Part shown: piece after piece, positions 8,591-18,233 of the stretch
How the letters are laid out: each line of letters opens with the position of its first letter
Position numbering within the stretch: position 1 is the stretch's first letter
Source: JAENVT01 sp963805445
Lineage (GTDB): Bacteria > Actinomycetota > Acidimicrobiia > Acidimicrobiales > Ilumatobacteraceae
Length of the DNA stretch: 64,000 nucleotides
Direction: 5' to 3'
Assembly: GCA_963805445.1 (NCBI GenBank)
Contig: CAWDUI010000054.1
Location: 310,001-374,000, forward strand
Translations under genes and position numbers: made by a program
Notes under the pieces: generated by a model
Told to the model about the DNA's origin: nothing
The model's input: only the letters and a program-made list of their open reading frames with translations
The model's database searches: none

Positions 8591-9058
8591 TCAGGCGACG
8601 CCGACCCAGCGAGGGTAGGCGGGGTCACCGCTGTCGTACTCGACCCAGACCTCGGAACCGACGTCGGGAGGCGCGAGGTATTGCGTGTCGTACGACGGCA
8701 TGGCCCAGGCCGCATTCGGGTCGACATCGGGGACCGTGACCTCGATGCGATTCTCCTGCATCGGATCATCGTTCGACACGACCGTGCCGCGATACCTTCC
8801 GACGTACCCGCCACTTGCGTGCCCGTCGTTCTGGCCGGCCTCCGGCTCCCAGATCGGGTAGTCGCTGTCACCGTGTTCGAACGACACCCACACGAGGTCG
8901 CCGATCGCCGGAAGTTGAGCTCCCGCCATCAACGCCACAGCCCAGACAGTCGCGTCGCCGTGCACGTCGGGAACCAACACCAGCAGGCGGTACTGCTGCA
9001 TCGGGTCGGCATCGTCGACGACCGTTGCCCGGTACGTGCCCCCATATCCAGTCACCAT
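8591..9058 (-). CDS. Tandem-duplicated phage baseplate V / gp5-type OB-fold protein
   Basis: The 155-aa product consists of two copies of one domain of about 70 aa. Each begins with a Y-R-x-T-V-V element (TYRATVVDDADPMQQYRLLV and RYRGTVVSNDDPMQENRIEV), continues with VPDV...WA and ends with G-x-x-VWV-x-(F/Y)-E-x-GD. This pattern is that of the OB-fold domain of phage baseplate assembly protein V/gp5 and VgrG, which cap tail spikes. No other tail or contractile-injection genes are nearby and there is no spike or lysozyme domain. The start is the ATG at 9058. Function is unknown; assignment rests on motif similarity read by eye. Confidence 0.65.
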   Translation of the reverse strand: MVTGYGGTYRATVVDDADPMQQYRLLVLVPDVHGDATVWAVALMAGAQLPAIGDLVWVSFEHGDSDYPIWEPEAGQNDGHASGGYVGRYRGTVVSNDDPMQENRIEVTVPDVDPNAAWAMPSYDTQYLAPPDVGSEVWVEYDSGDPAYPRWVGVA

Positions 9059-9137
9059 GCACTGATCATCGCAGACCCGCATCCCTCGGCGCATCGAAGA
9101 GCGACCCGAATCATCGTGGCCGCGCCAGACTGGAGCC

Positions 9138-10923
9138 ATGCTCGGAAAATTCGGTCTCTGGCGTCACCTCGTCGCGGCGAGCGCGATCGGTGGTACCGCG
9201 TTGCTCGCAGCGGTCGGCGTGATCGGACGCGGCAACATCGACGAGCGGTTCGAGTCGAAGGTCGTCACTGTCACGCAGGCGGGAAGCGACGGGCTACGTC
9301 TCCGCGAAGTGGTCGACGAAGACTTCGGGACCAAGGACCGTCACGGCTACGAGCGGATCATCCCGACCGATTTCGGACGGCCCATCGACATCGAGGCATC
9401 ATCGCCCGACGCCAATGCCGACATCAGCGTCACGCCGGTTGGGCTCGGCGACCGCATTCGTCTCGGCGACCCGAACACCACGTACACCGGGCAGCATCGC
9501 TACGTCCTCGCCTACACCTTGCCCGACGCGCGCGTGTCGACGGGTCAACTCGCACTCGACATCATCGGCACCGACGAGACCTTGGAGACCGGTCGGTTCG
9601 AGGTCGTGGTCGCCGGTCTGGACCTGATCCACCCGACGTGCAACGTCGGCGGCTCGGGATCGAAGGGTGGCTGCACACTGGCACGCGATGGCGATGTCTA
9701 CCGGGCGGTCATCAGCCCGTTGAAGCCTGGTGAGGGGATCACGATCGGCGGCACGATCCTCGGCAGTCTCCCGGTCGCGCAGGCCGCCGATCCGCCGCTG
9801 CCGAAGCGCCGGCCGGACAATCGCATGGCGCTCGCGCTGGCGACGATCCCACTCGGTCTGCTCAGCGCCGGTGCGGTGTACACGACGTCGCGACGGACGG
9901 GTCGCAACGAGGTGTTTGCAGGCGGTGCCGCCGACGCTGCCTATGGCTCGCTGCCGCGGCCGACGGGTGATGCCCCGCCGCGGGCCGATGTGCGGCTGGT
10001 TGCCGACAGCAAGATGGAGGAGTTGGCAACGATCGAGTTCGTGCCACCGAAGGGGATCGAACCCTGGCAGGGCTCTGTGCTGTTGAACGAGAGGATCGAC
10101 CGCACGACCATCGCGTCATGGGTTTCGGGGCTGGTGGCCAAGGATGCGATCACGCTGACGCAAGAAGACAGCGGGCTGGTGCTGCGCGCCGGACCCCATC
10201 GCGACCAGCTCGACCGCGACACCAAGGCGTTGGTCGACCAGATGCTCGATTTCAAGGACGAGCTCGTGCTCGGCACGTACAACCAGAACTTCGAGCGCGG
10301 CGTGGAACCAGGTGTCGACGCTGGAACGCGAGACCATCGCCGCGTCGGGCTGGTGGAAGCGACTCCCGCCGGGCGGCATGCGCAGCGGCGCAGCCGGTAC
10401 GAGGTGGTTGGGTTTCGTGGTCGTGCTGTTCTTCGTCTTCGGCGCCGGCTCGTTCCTGACGGCACTGCTCGGTGCATTCCGCTCCGCGGTTCCGGCGTTG
10501 CTCTTCGCCGTGCTGGTGCCGTTCATCTTCGCCCGTTTCGTGTACGCGGTGTTGCGCCCGGCCCGCAGCGCGACCGGCTCGGCGCTGGCGCTGCGTGCCG
10601 AATCGTTCCGCCGCTTCCTCGCCGCCAGCGAGGGCAAGCACGTCGACTGGGCATGGAAGCAGGGCTTGCTCCGCGAGTACAGCGCCTGGGCGGTGGCACT
10701 CGGTGCCGCGGACGCGTGGGGCAAGGCACTCGCGGCGAGCAACGTGCCCGCGCCGGAGATGAACCTGGCCAGCCCGATGTGGCTGTACACGATGGGTCCC
10801 TCGTTCACCAGCACGCAGACGGCACCGGCGCCGTCGGGCTCGTCAGGTGGCAGTTCGTTCAGCGGGTTCTCCGGCGGCAGCGTCGGTGGTGGCGGTGGCG
10901 GAGGCAGCTCGGGCTCCTGGTGA
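9138..10923 (+). CDS. DUF2207-type predicted membrane protein (frameshifted)
   Basis: Likely membrane protein of the DUF2207/YciQ type. Features in order: an N-terminal hydrophobic segment (about 12-30), an extracytoplasmic beta-rich domain (about 35-215), a membrane helix (MALALATIPLGLLSAGAVY), a cytoplasmic helical region, then, after the frame break, a pair of hydrophobic helices (FVVVLFFVFGAGSF and ALLFAVLVPFIFA) and a Gly/Ser-rich tail ending GSSGSW. One extra base near 10300 breaks the gene; corrected length is about 594 aa. No function is established for the family. It converges with the ROK gene. Confidence 0.75.
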
Positions 10924-10937
10924 GTCGCCTGAGTGAG

Positions 10938-11957
10938 CTACAGCGGAAAGGCGCTGCGCGCCGCCACAGCTGCGCCACGTGCGCCGGCCATGTCGAGATC
11001 GGGCACCAACGAGAACTCGGCCACGTCGAGTTGCTCGGCGCGCAGATGGGTGTTCGTGCGAACCACGGAGAGGTACCAATCTCGAAACGCAGGATCGGCC
11101 TCGACGACACCGCCGCCGACGAAGTACACGTTGGGATCAGTGAAGTTTGCAGCGATCGTGAACAACCGCCCGATCGCCATCGCCTGCTGCTCGAACACCT
11201 TGCGGGCCATCTCATCACCGCGTTCGCCATAGCTGCGCAACTCCTTGGAGGCCTCCTCGATGGGCAGACCGGCTAGAGGATGATCGGGATATCTCGTCAA
11301 CCAGTAGGGCAGCAGGTTCCGACGGATGCCCGTCAGCGAGGCCACGCTCTCGACGTCGCCGACGAACCCGCAGTTGCATTGCGGCATCGCTTGATCGTCG
11401 CCGAGCAGCCCGAGCATCGGGATGTGCACGTGCCCGAGCTCACCCGCCATGCCGGCCGCGCCGCGCACCACTGCACCCGACTCGATCACGCCGCCACCCA
11501 GACCGGTGCCGACGATCGCCGAGACCGACGATCGCCGCAGCGCCTTCTCCCCGTAGTACGCGTAGTGGGCGTAGAGCGCCGCGGCGTTGCCGTCGTTGCT
11601 GTACACCACCGGGATGCCGAGCCGGGTCTCGAGCGCGGCGCGCACGTCGAATCCCCACCACTCCGGCAGCGCGAAGTTGGTGGCACCCTTCGACGAGATC
11701 ACCCCTTCGGCTGACGCCGGACCGGGCGTGTCGAGTCCGACTGCCCGAACATCGGAACGCTCGATGCCGGTGATCTGCAGGCCCGACTCGAACGCGGCCG
11801 CCAGGGCATCGAGCGCCGGACCGGTCCCCTCGGTCACCCGGCTCGGCACCTCGATCATCCGATCGATCAGGAAGCGCCCGCCCTCGTCGAGCACCGTCAC
11901 GTTGTTCTTCGTTCCGCCGTTGTCGATTCCGACGATCATGGACCCGGGGTCGCGCAT
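10938..11957 (-). CDS. ROK family sugar kinase or N-acetylglucosamine-type kinase
   Basis: ROK-family protein of about 339 aa, probably phosphorylating a hexose in the cytoplasm. Seen: the phosphate-binding loop DNGGTKNNV, GTGLGGGVI, the catalytic-type NDGNAAALYA, the GELGHVHI motif, and the zinc region CNCGFVGDVES. In that region the expected third cysteine (CxCGxxGCxE) is replaced by aspartate, so zinc binding may be weakened. There is no N-terminal helix-turn-helix, so it is a kinase rather than a ROK repressor. GGAGG lies just upstream of ATG 11957; ATG 11939 is the alternative. Confidence 0.88.
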   Translation of the reverse strand: MRDPGSMIVGIDNGGTKNNVTVLDEGGRFLIDRMIEVPSRVTEGTGPALDALAAAFESGLQITGIERSDVRAVGLDTPGPASAEGVISSKGATNFALPEWWGFDVRAALETRLGIPVVYSNDGNAAALYAHYAYYGEKALRRSSVSAIVGTGLGGGVIESGAVVRGAAGMAGELGHVHIPMLGLLGDDQAMPQCNCGFVGDVESVASLTGIRRNLLPYWLTRYPDHPLAGLPIEEASKELRSYGERGDEMARKVFEQQAMAIGRLFTIAANFTDPNVYFVGGGVVEADPAFRDWYLSVVRTNTHLRAEQLDVAEFSLVPDLDMAGARGAAVAARSAFPL

Positions 11958-12011
11958 AGTCCTCCGTTCGGCGGTGATGATAGGCGCGGCGGAATCCACT
12001 GCGCCCGAGCG

Positions 12012-13856
12012 ATGAGATGTCGGAGGATCAACGATGACAAGGTGGTGGAGATGATCGATCGGTTGCGAGGTCGGCAGGAGTGGAAGTTCTTCAGCGCCCT
12101 GCGCCGTGCCGCACCTGCTTACGCCATCGGCTGGTGGGTGCTGGTGGTGCTTCGGGGCATGCTGCCTGCGGTCACATCGGTTGCCTTCGGGTGGTTGGTC
12201 AGCGCGATCACCCGGGACGTGTCGTTGGTCGGCCCGCTCGTGATGGTCGGTGTCACGTTCACGTTGTTGCTGGTGTCGCAGCCGTTGCACCAATTGGTGT
12301 CATCGAACCTTGGGGCGCGGATGGCGGCGCACATGTACGACCGTCTCCTCACCGTATGTGTCTCACCGCCCGGCATCGCCCACCTCGAGCGGTCGGAACT
12401 GACCACGGATCTCACGATGGCTCGTGACTTCGACCTCGGCATGATGGGCCCACCGCTCGACATCTCGATGGACTTCATCGCCGGCGGGCTGGTCGATCTG
12501 GTGGTCGGTGTCAGTGCTGCGATCTTGTTGGTCGGGTTCCGCTGGTGGGCAGCGCTGCTGCTGGCGCTGGCGTGGCTGTCGACGCACTGGCTGCTCCGGG
12601 AGAGTGGTGTGTGGAAGGACCGCAACACCGACGAGGTGCGAAAGGCCCAGCGCCATGCCGAGTACTCGTACCGGCTGGCAGTCGACGCCGCACCGGCCAA
12701 GGAGTTGCGTTTCTTCGGTTTGGCGGGCTGGGTGACGGACCGCTTCGTCAGCACTCGTCGGCGTCTCTACGACTTGCAGTACCAAGCCACTCGGATGCGG
12801 GAGAAATCGGTCCTGTCGTGTCTTGCGATCGTGCTGGGCGCCAATGTGGCCGTGTTCTGGCTGCTGGCCGACGCGGCCGCCGGTTCGACGCTCTCCGCGG
12901 CACGGGCGGTCGTCTTCGTCCAAGCGGCAATCGGCGTGTCGTCGATCGCCTTCGGCGGGCTGAACTGGACGATGGACGGTGCGGCTGCACCGGTCGTCGC
13001 CTTGGAGCGTGTCGAGGCGGCAGTGGGCAGCGGCGCGCTCGCAGCGGGCAGGACCATCCCAGCTGCCGGCCCGAAGGAGATCCACTTCCGCGACGTGTCG
13101 TTCGCCTACACCGAGGGTGGGCGGCCGGTGCTGGACGGCTTCGATCTGACGATCCCGGCCGGCACGTCGATGGCGATCGTCGGCCAGAACGGGGCCGGCA
13201 AGACCACACTCGCCAAGCTGTTGTGCCGTCTCTACGACACGACGTCGGGTTCGATCGAGATCGACGGGTTGCCGCTGGCGTCGTTGGACCTCGACGCGTG
13301 GCGTTCGCAGGTGACCGCGGTGTTCCAGGACTTCATCCACTTCGAGTTGCCGCTTCGCAACAACGTCGCCCCGACCGGGGCACCCGACGAGGTGATTCGC
13401 GCCGCACTGGCCTCTGCCGGTGGCACGGAACTGGCCAACGGAGATCTCGACACGATCTTGTCGAAGGGTTATCCGGGCGGCACCGATCTGTCGGGCGGGC
13501 AGTGGCAGCGCATCGCCCTGGCCCGGGCGCTGTGTGCAGTGCAACAAGGCGCCGGCGTCGTGCTGCTCGACGAGCCCACGGCTCAGCTCGATGTTCGCGG
13601 CGAGGCCGAGATCTTCGAGCGAGTGCTCGCGGCCACGCGTCACTGCACGACCATCCTCATCTCGCACCGCTTCTCGACCGTGCGGCTGGCCGACCGCATC
13701 TGTGTGATGGAGGACGGCAAGGTGGTCGAGCTCGGCAGTCACGACGAGCTGATTGCGCAGCGCGGCCGGTACCGAACGATGTTCGAGCTGCAAGCGTCGC
13801 GCTTCACCGAATACGACGAGCAGGGCGAGGAGGTGACCTATGAGTCGCTCGGCTAA
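12012..13856 (+). CDS. ABC exporter half-transporter (canonical signature)
   Basis: Membrane-domain/ATPase fusion of the ABCB/MsbA type, about 610 aa. An N-terminal six-helix domain occupies roughly residues 30-330. The nucleotide-binding domain has Walker A GQNGAGKTT, Q-loop VFQDF, signature LSGGQWQR, Walker B VVLLDEPTAQLD and H-loop SHRFSTVR. It overlaps the next gene by 17 bases, and both are full half-transporters, so the working unit is presumably a heterodimer. The start is uncertain: ATG 12012, GTG 12042 or ATG 12051 are all in frame. The exported substrate is unknown. Confidence 0.88.
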   Translation: MRCRRINDDKVVEMIDRLRGRQEWKFFSALRRAAPAYAIGWWVLVVLRGMLPAVTSVAFGWLVSAITRDVSLVGPLVMVGVTFTLLLVSQPLHQLVSSNLGARMAAHMYDRLLTVCVSPPGIAHLERSELTTDLTMARDFDLGMMGPPLDISMDFIAGGLVDLVVGVSAAILLVGFRWWAALLLALAWLSTHWLLRESGVWKDRNTDEVRKAQRHAEYSYRLAVDAAPAKELRFFGLAGWVTDRFVSTRRRLYDLQYQATRMREKSVLSCLAIVLGANVAVFWLLADAAAGSTLSAARAVVFVQAAIGVSSIAFGGLNWTMDGAAAPVVALERVEAAVGSGALAAGRTIPAAGPKEIHFRDVSFAYTEGGRPVLDGFDLTIPAGTSMAIVGQNGAGKTTLAKLLCRLYDTTSGSIEIDGLPLASLDLDAWRSQVTAVFQDFIHFELPLRNNVAPTGAPDEVIRAALASAGGTELANGDLDTILSKGYPGGTDLSGGQWQRIALARALCAVQQGAGVVLLDEPTAQLDVRGEAEIFERVLAATRHCTTILISHRFSTVRLADRICVMEDGKVVELGSHDELIAQRGRYRTMFELQASRFTEYDEQGEEVTYESLG

Positions 13857-15651
13857 GGGCAGCCACGTCGACGAGGAGTTGCCGGCGACGATGCGCTCGC
13901 TGCTTCGCACGTTCCGGCTCGGGTACCGTGCCGAGCCGCGGCTGCTGGCTCTCTCGCTCGGGTTGGCGTTGTTGATGATGTTGCCTGACGCGTTGTTGGC
14001 ATTGTGGTTGAAGTTCCTCGTCGACGGTGTGCTGCACGATCAACGCAGGCGCGTGATCATCGCCGGGCTCGGCCTGGCGATCTCGGTCACGGCCACGTGG
14101 TACCTGTCGCTGCTGTCGCAACGGGTGCAACGCCGGTTTCGTGATCGAGTCGCGATCGCGCTCGAATCGCATGTTGCCCATCTGCAGGCGTCGGTGCCGA
14201 CGATCGAACACCACGAACGACCCGAGTACCTCGACCGGCTGGCCATGCTGCGCGAGCAGGTCTTCGCCCTCGACCACATGTTCATGTCGTTGTTCTCGAC
14301 GCTCGGCTGGCTGTTCCGACTGGCGATCACCGCAGTGCTGCTGGCCTCGATTCACCCGGTGCTGGTGCTGTTGATGCTGTTCGCGCTCCCCGCATTCTGG
14401 GTGTCGACCTGGCGGCCGGCTGTCGAGCGGCGCGTCGAGGAATCGGTGATCGCCAACACCCGCCTCGGCCGGCACCTGTTCGTCTTGGGAACGACCGCGC
14501 CGGCCGCCAAGGAGGTGCGCGTCACCAACACCGGCAAGTGGCTGGTCGCCGAACGCCGCGCCGCGTGGGACCGCTACTACGTTCCGGTCGCACGGGTGCG
14601 TTGGGTGACCGCGGCGTGGCACACGATGGCATGGGCAGTGTTCGCCGGCGCCTACGTGTCGGCCATCGTGTATGTGGCGTCGGGCCTTCACCGCAGCGCC
14701 GGCGCGGTGGTGCTGGTACTTGCCGCCGGCACGCGGTTGGCGCGCTACGTCGGCGCGACGGCCGGCGAGCTGGGCTTCCTCCGCGGTTTCTGGCTCGACT
14801 CGTCGCGCCGGTTGATGTGGCTCGAGGACTACGCAGCGGGCATCGATGCTTCCGCCGACACGGCCGCCCCGACCCGGCTGCACGACGGCATCACCTTCGA
14901 TCACGTCTCGTTCCGCTACCCAGGCACCGATCGTCTCGTGCTCGACGACATCACGCTGCGTCTCCCGGCCGGCGCAGTCGTCGCCGTGGTGGGAGAGAAC
15001 GGCGCGGGCAAGTCGACACTGGTGAAGTTGCTGGCACGCATGTACTCACCGACGGCCGGCCGAATCATGGTCGACGACGTCGACCTGGCCGACATTGCCA
15101 CCGATGAGTGGCGGGCGTGCCTGGCGGGTGCGTTCCAGGACTTCTACCGATTCGAGCTGCACGCCCAGCACACCGTCGGTGTCGGGGACCTGGCGCGGGT
15201 CGAGGATCGCACGGCGACGAGTAGCGCCGTCGATCGAGCAGGCGCTCACGACGTGATCGAGCGCCTGGCCTATGGCATCGAGACGCAGCTCGGGCCGTCG
15301 TGGGACGAGGGCGCCGAGGTCAGCTTCGGTCAGTGGCAGAAGTTGGCGCTGGCGCGCGGGTTCATGCGCGATGCCCCCCTGTTGTTGATCCTCGACGAAC
15401 CCACGGCCGCACTCGACGCCGAGACCGAGCATGCCCTGTTCGAGCGCTTCGCCAACGCGGCACGCTCGCACGCCGAGACGGGCCGGGTGACGGTGCTGGT
15501 GTCGCACCGATTTTCGACTGTGCGCATGGCCGACCTGATCGTGGTCATGGACGGGTCACGCGTCGTCGAGTTCGGCGCCCACGACGACCTCATGGCGCGC
15601 GACGGTCAGTACGCAGACCTCTTCCGCATCCAGGCCGCCGCATACAGCTGA
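13840..15651 (+). CDS. ABC exporter half-transporter (degenerate signature)
   Basis: Partner of the preceding gene: a 603-aa protein with six predicted membrane helices and a C-terminal ATPase. Walker A is GENGAGKST, Q-loop FQDF, Walker B LLILDEPTAALDAE and H-loop SHRFSTVR. The signature loop reads VSFGQWQK instead of LSGGQ. In heterodimeric ABC exporters one subunit commonly carries a substituted signature that inactivates one of the two ATP sites, and this pair fits that pattern. The ATG overlaps the upstream coding region, implying coupled translation. Confidence 0.88.
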   Translation: MSRSAKGSHVDEELPATMRSLLRTFRLGYRAEPRLLALSLGLALLMMLPDALLALWLKFLVDGVLHDQRRRVIIAGLGLAISVTATWYLSLLSQRVQRRFRDRVAIALESHVAHLQASVPTIEHHERPEYLDRLAMLREQVFALDHMFMSLFSTLGWLFRLAITAVLLASIHPVLVLLMLFALPAFWVSTWRPAVERRVEESVIANTRLGRHLFVLGTTAPAAKEVRVTNTGKWLVAERRAAWDRYYVPVARVRWVTAAWHTMAWAVFAGAYVSAIVYVASGLHRSAGAVVLVLAAGTRLARYVGATAGELGFLRGFWLDSSRRLMWLEDYAAGIDASADTAAPTRLHDGITFDHVSFRYPGTDRLVLDDITLRLPAGAVVAVVGENGAGKSTLVKLLARMYSPTAGRIMVDDVDLADIATDEWRACLAGAFQDFYRFELHAQHTVGVGDLARVEDRTATSSAVDRAGAHDVIERLAYGIETQLGPSWDEGAEVSFGQWQKLALARGFMRDAPLLLILDEPTAALDAETEHALFERFANAARSHAETGRVTVLVSHRFSTVRMADLIVVMDGSRVVEFGAHDDLMARDGQYADLFRIQAAAYS

Positions 15652-15654
15652 CGG

Positions 15655-17523
15655 TCAGGCAGTGCATCCGCCTGCTGCGCCGACCTGCCAGAGCCCGGTC
15701 AGGTCGCCGGCGCCGTACGTCCGCGGCCCAGTCGACGATGCCGAGGCGTTCATCAGCTGGGTCGGGTCCTGCACGTGGTCGAGCCCCACGGCATGAGCCA
15801 ACTCGTGCATCAGCACCGGTCCGGCCCCGATGCTCGACCACGGGTCGGTGGTCACGCCGACATCGCCCATGTCGATCACCACGGATGCTCTGAAGATCGA
15901 CGACGAGAACAAGATGCCGGCGCGACCGATGACGTTGCCCGGTACGAGGTCGCTCTGCACCTCATCGCCGAGGGCGATCACCATCTCGGCGGTGCCGGAG
16001 GGGAACTGCCCGCCGTTGCCGCTGTTCGGCATGTACGTGCTGTCGCCGACGGGCACCAGCGGCAGACCGGTGGCCGCCTCGAGGCGCTCGACGGCCTCGT
16101 TGATGACCGCCCGGAAGCTCTCCGCGTAGCCGCCGAGGTTGACGGCGTAGCGAAGGGGTACACACGGGTTCCACCGCACCGGCTTCCCGCCGACGACACG
16201 CGAGAACGCGAACGGCTGCGTCGGCGGGGGGCCACCCGGGCCGGTCAGCGGGACGTGGGGAGGCAACACGGTGCCCAGTTCCGTGCCGGTGTACCAACCG
16301 GAGATGTCGACGATGAGGTGCGCGCCGTTCTGGGTGTAGAAGGCGAGGCCCCCGCTGCTGACCGGGGTGATCACATGGTTGGCGATGGTCTGCCCGGCGC
16401 GGGTGGCGTTGAGGCTCGATGCCGTCGGCCGGTACGTCTGCGCCGGCCAGATCGAGAAGAAGCCGTCCTTGACGGTTTCGGTGACGGTGGCGTTGACCAC
16501 CACCGCGCCGATGCCACTGGCCGGAAGGTTGGCGCGGCCGGCCACGGGTACCTGGGCGGTGCGATTGTGGCCCGGCAGCGCGCCGAGTGGTGGCTGGCGG
16601 CTGTCCAAGAGGCGCTGCGGGGTGACCGGCACGAACAGGCCGACATCACTGGCCGGCGCACTGTTGCCGGTGAAGAACCCGACGAGGTCGATCACCAGAT
16701 GCCCACCCGTCTGAGCGAACACCGTGGTGCTGCCGCCGGCGAGGCGGGCCAGCACCTGGTTGGCGATGGTGGTGCCAGTCCCGACGACGTTGAGATTGCT
16801 GACGATCGGCCGCCCGGCGCCGGTGGGGAACACCGTCCAGAACCCGCTCGCGTTGCTGTCGGTGACGGTCACCTTCAAGGCCGCAGCCGTGGCATCGGAG
16901 GGCACGACGACGCCGGCGATTGCGGCCCTGCCGACCACATCGAGATCGATCTGTTCGCCCGCCGCCAGCGGCCCGAGGTGAGGCGAGGTCGGCTCACGAG
17001 TGTCGATCAGACGAGTCGGGTTGACCGGCACGAACAGGCCGGCCTGGGCCGTCGTCGCCGGTGTGTAGTAGCCCTGCACGTCGGCGATGAGATCGGTGGT
17101 CATCAGCGAGTAGACGTCGACGGTGCCGCCGGCTCCGATCGGCACCGTCACCAGGTTGGCGATGGTCTGGCCGGCCCCGTCGACGTTGATCGACGACACC
17201 ACCGGACGGGGGACACCGGTGGGGTACACCGTGACGAACCCGGCAGCGGCTGAACCGTCGACGGTGACGTTCAACACCACTGCGCTGGCGGTCGGCGGTA
17301 CGTCGGTCAGCGTCAGCGTGAAGGTCTCACCGGCACTGACCCGGTGGGAGAGACCCTGGCTGCTGCGCGTGTCGAGGATTCGGTAGGGACTCACCGGCAC
17401 GTAGGCCGAGGCGCCGACCGGTGCGGCGTGCACGACAGCGGCCGGCGCGACGATGCACACGCTGAGGCACAGCACGGCGACGATGGTGGAAACGCGCGCT
17501 GCCCGGCGATGAAGCAACCTCAT
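15655..17523 (-). CDS. Secreted metalloprotease with three N-terminal adhesion-like repeats
   Basis: Exported 622-aa protein. A signal peptide (about 1-34, ending AAVVHAAP) precedes three homologous repeats of about 125 aa. Each begins (V/F)PV-x-P-x-R-(I/L)-L/I-D-(T/S)-R and ends D-(L/I/V)-x-G-(Y/F/W)-(Y/F)-T. A short proline-rich linker (near 440) leads to a matrixin-like catalytic domain with the zinc site HELAHAVGLDH at 573-583 and a Met-turn (QLMN) at 589-592. The repeats resemble those common in secreted proteins of marine actinobacteria, with no defined role known to me. It is probably a wall-associated or extracellular zinc peptidase; the target is unknown. Confidence 0.85.
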   Translation of the reverse strand: MRLLHRRAARVSTIVAVLCLSVCIVAPAAVVHAAPVGASAYVPVSPYRILDTRSSQGLSHRVSAGETFTLTLTDVPPTASAVVLNVTVDGSAAAGFVTVYPTGVPRPVVSSINVDGAGQTIANLVTVPIGAGGTVDVYSLMTTDLIADVQGYYTPATTAQAGLFVPVNPTRLIDTREPTSPHLGPLAAGEQIDLDVVGRAAIAGVVVPSDATAAALKVTVTDSNASGFWTVFPTGAGRPIVSNLNVVGTGTTIANQVLARLAGGSTTVFAQTGGHLVIDLVGFFTGNSAPASDVGLFVPVTPQRLLDSRQPPLGALPGHNRTAQVPVAGRANLPASGIGAVVVNATVTETVKDGFFSIWPAQTYRPTASSLNATRAGQTIANHVITPVSSGGLAFYTQNGAHLIVDISGWYTGTELGTVLPPHVPLTGPGGPPPTQPFAFSRVVGGKPVRWNPCVPLRYAVNLGGYAESFRAVINEAVERLEAATGLPLVPVGDSTYMPNSGNGGQFPSGTAEMVIALGDEVQSDLVPGNVIGRAGILFSSSIFRASVVIDMGDVGVTTDPWSSIGAGPVLMHELAHAVGLDHVQDPTQLMNASASSTGPRTYGAGDLTGLWQVGAAGGCTA

Positions 17524-17595
17524 TGACTCTCCTGTCCCTCACACCGCCCACGGCGACACTACCGGAGCCGATCCGGGAACGCCTCGTGCCGCGCT

Positions 17596-18006
17596 TCAGT
17601 CGGCGTTGCGATTCGCGGGAACCAGCACGGCGACGTCGGGATGAACAGCGGCAAGACCGCGGTCGAACGTGGCGACGTGACCGACCCGACCGCGGGCGAG
17701 AGAGCACAGGTATGCGTCCGTCACCTGCCGATGCCCGATCACGGCCGCGATCGTGTCGTGGGTGAACGGATTGTCGTCGGCCCAGAACTCGTGCCGCGGC
17801 AGCGCCCGAATGCGTTCGAGGGCGACCCCGATGTCGCCGCTGGTGTGACCGGCGCGCAGCAGGTGTCGGATCAAGGCACCTTGCGTCATCGGACAGGTGG
17901 CGAACGGGTCGTCGTGCTGACTGAACCAATCTGCGGCCCACTCGTGATGCACGTGGTCGGGGTCGACGAGCGCGATGAGGACGTTGGCGTCGAGGAGGAA
18001 GCTCAT
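17596..18006 (-). CDS. vapC: VapC-type PIN-domain toxin ribonuclease
   Basis: Type II toxin of 136 aa, a Mg-dependent RNase. The PIN-domain acidic residues are visible in MSFLLDANVLIALVD (D6), in the central ALERIRAL region and in QVTDAYLCSLA and ATFDRGL. It overlaps its antitoxin gene by the ATGA of the start and stop codons, the usual arrangement for coupled antitoxin-toxin translation. Confidence 0.9.
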   Translation of the reverse strand: MSFLLDANVLIALVDPDHVHHEWAADWFSQHDDPFATCPMTQGALIRHLLRAGHTSGDIGVALERIRALPRHEFWADDNPFTHDTIAAVIGHRQVTDAYLCSLARGRVGHVATFDRGLAAVHPDVAVLVPANRNAD

Positions 18007-18227
18007 TCCTCGTCGTCCAGGCTCCGAACATCGTCGGTCGTGACCGGGCGTCCCGACGCCAGCAAGGGAAAGCCGGTCAGCCGGTCGATGACCTCGACCT
18101 GGGTGTTCGAGCCCAAAGCGCGTCGGAGCAGGTCGACGACGGCAGTGCTGAGTGTGCAGTCGCGGTCGCGAGCAAGTGACATGGCGATCGCGTGGAGATC
18201 GTCGGGCAAGTCGATGGTCGTTCGCAT
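18003..18227 (-). CDS. vapB: VapB-type ribbon-helix-helix antitoxin
   Basis: Antitoxin of 74 aa whose N-terminus (MRTTIDLPDDLHAIAMSLAR) has the beta-strand and helix pattern of ribbon-helix-helix DNA-binding proteins. The acidic C-terminus (DDVRSLDDEE) would bind the toxin. VapB proteins normally neutralise VapC and autorepress the operon. The start has TATGGT 6 nt upstream and no ribosome site, which suggests a leaderless mRNA. Confidence 0.88.
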   Translation of the reverse strand: MRTTIDLPDDLHAIAMSLARDRDCTLSTAVVDLLRRALGSNTQVEVIDRLTGFPLLASGRPVTTDDVRSLDDEE

Positions 18228-18233
18228 CGCCTC

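Noticed and set aside
17524..17595. Possible gene between the metalloprotease and vapC
   Set aside because: Only 72 bp with no start/stop pair of coding character; it holds just the protease ribosome site and leader.
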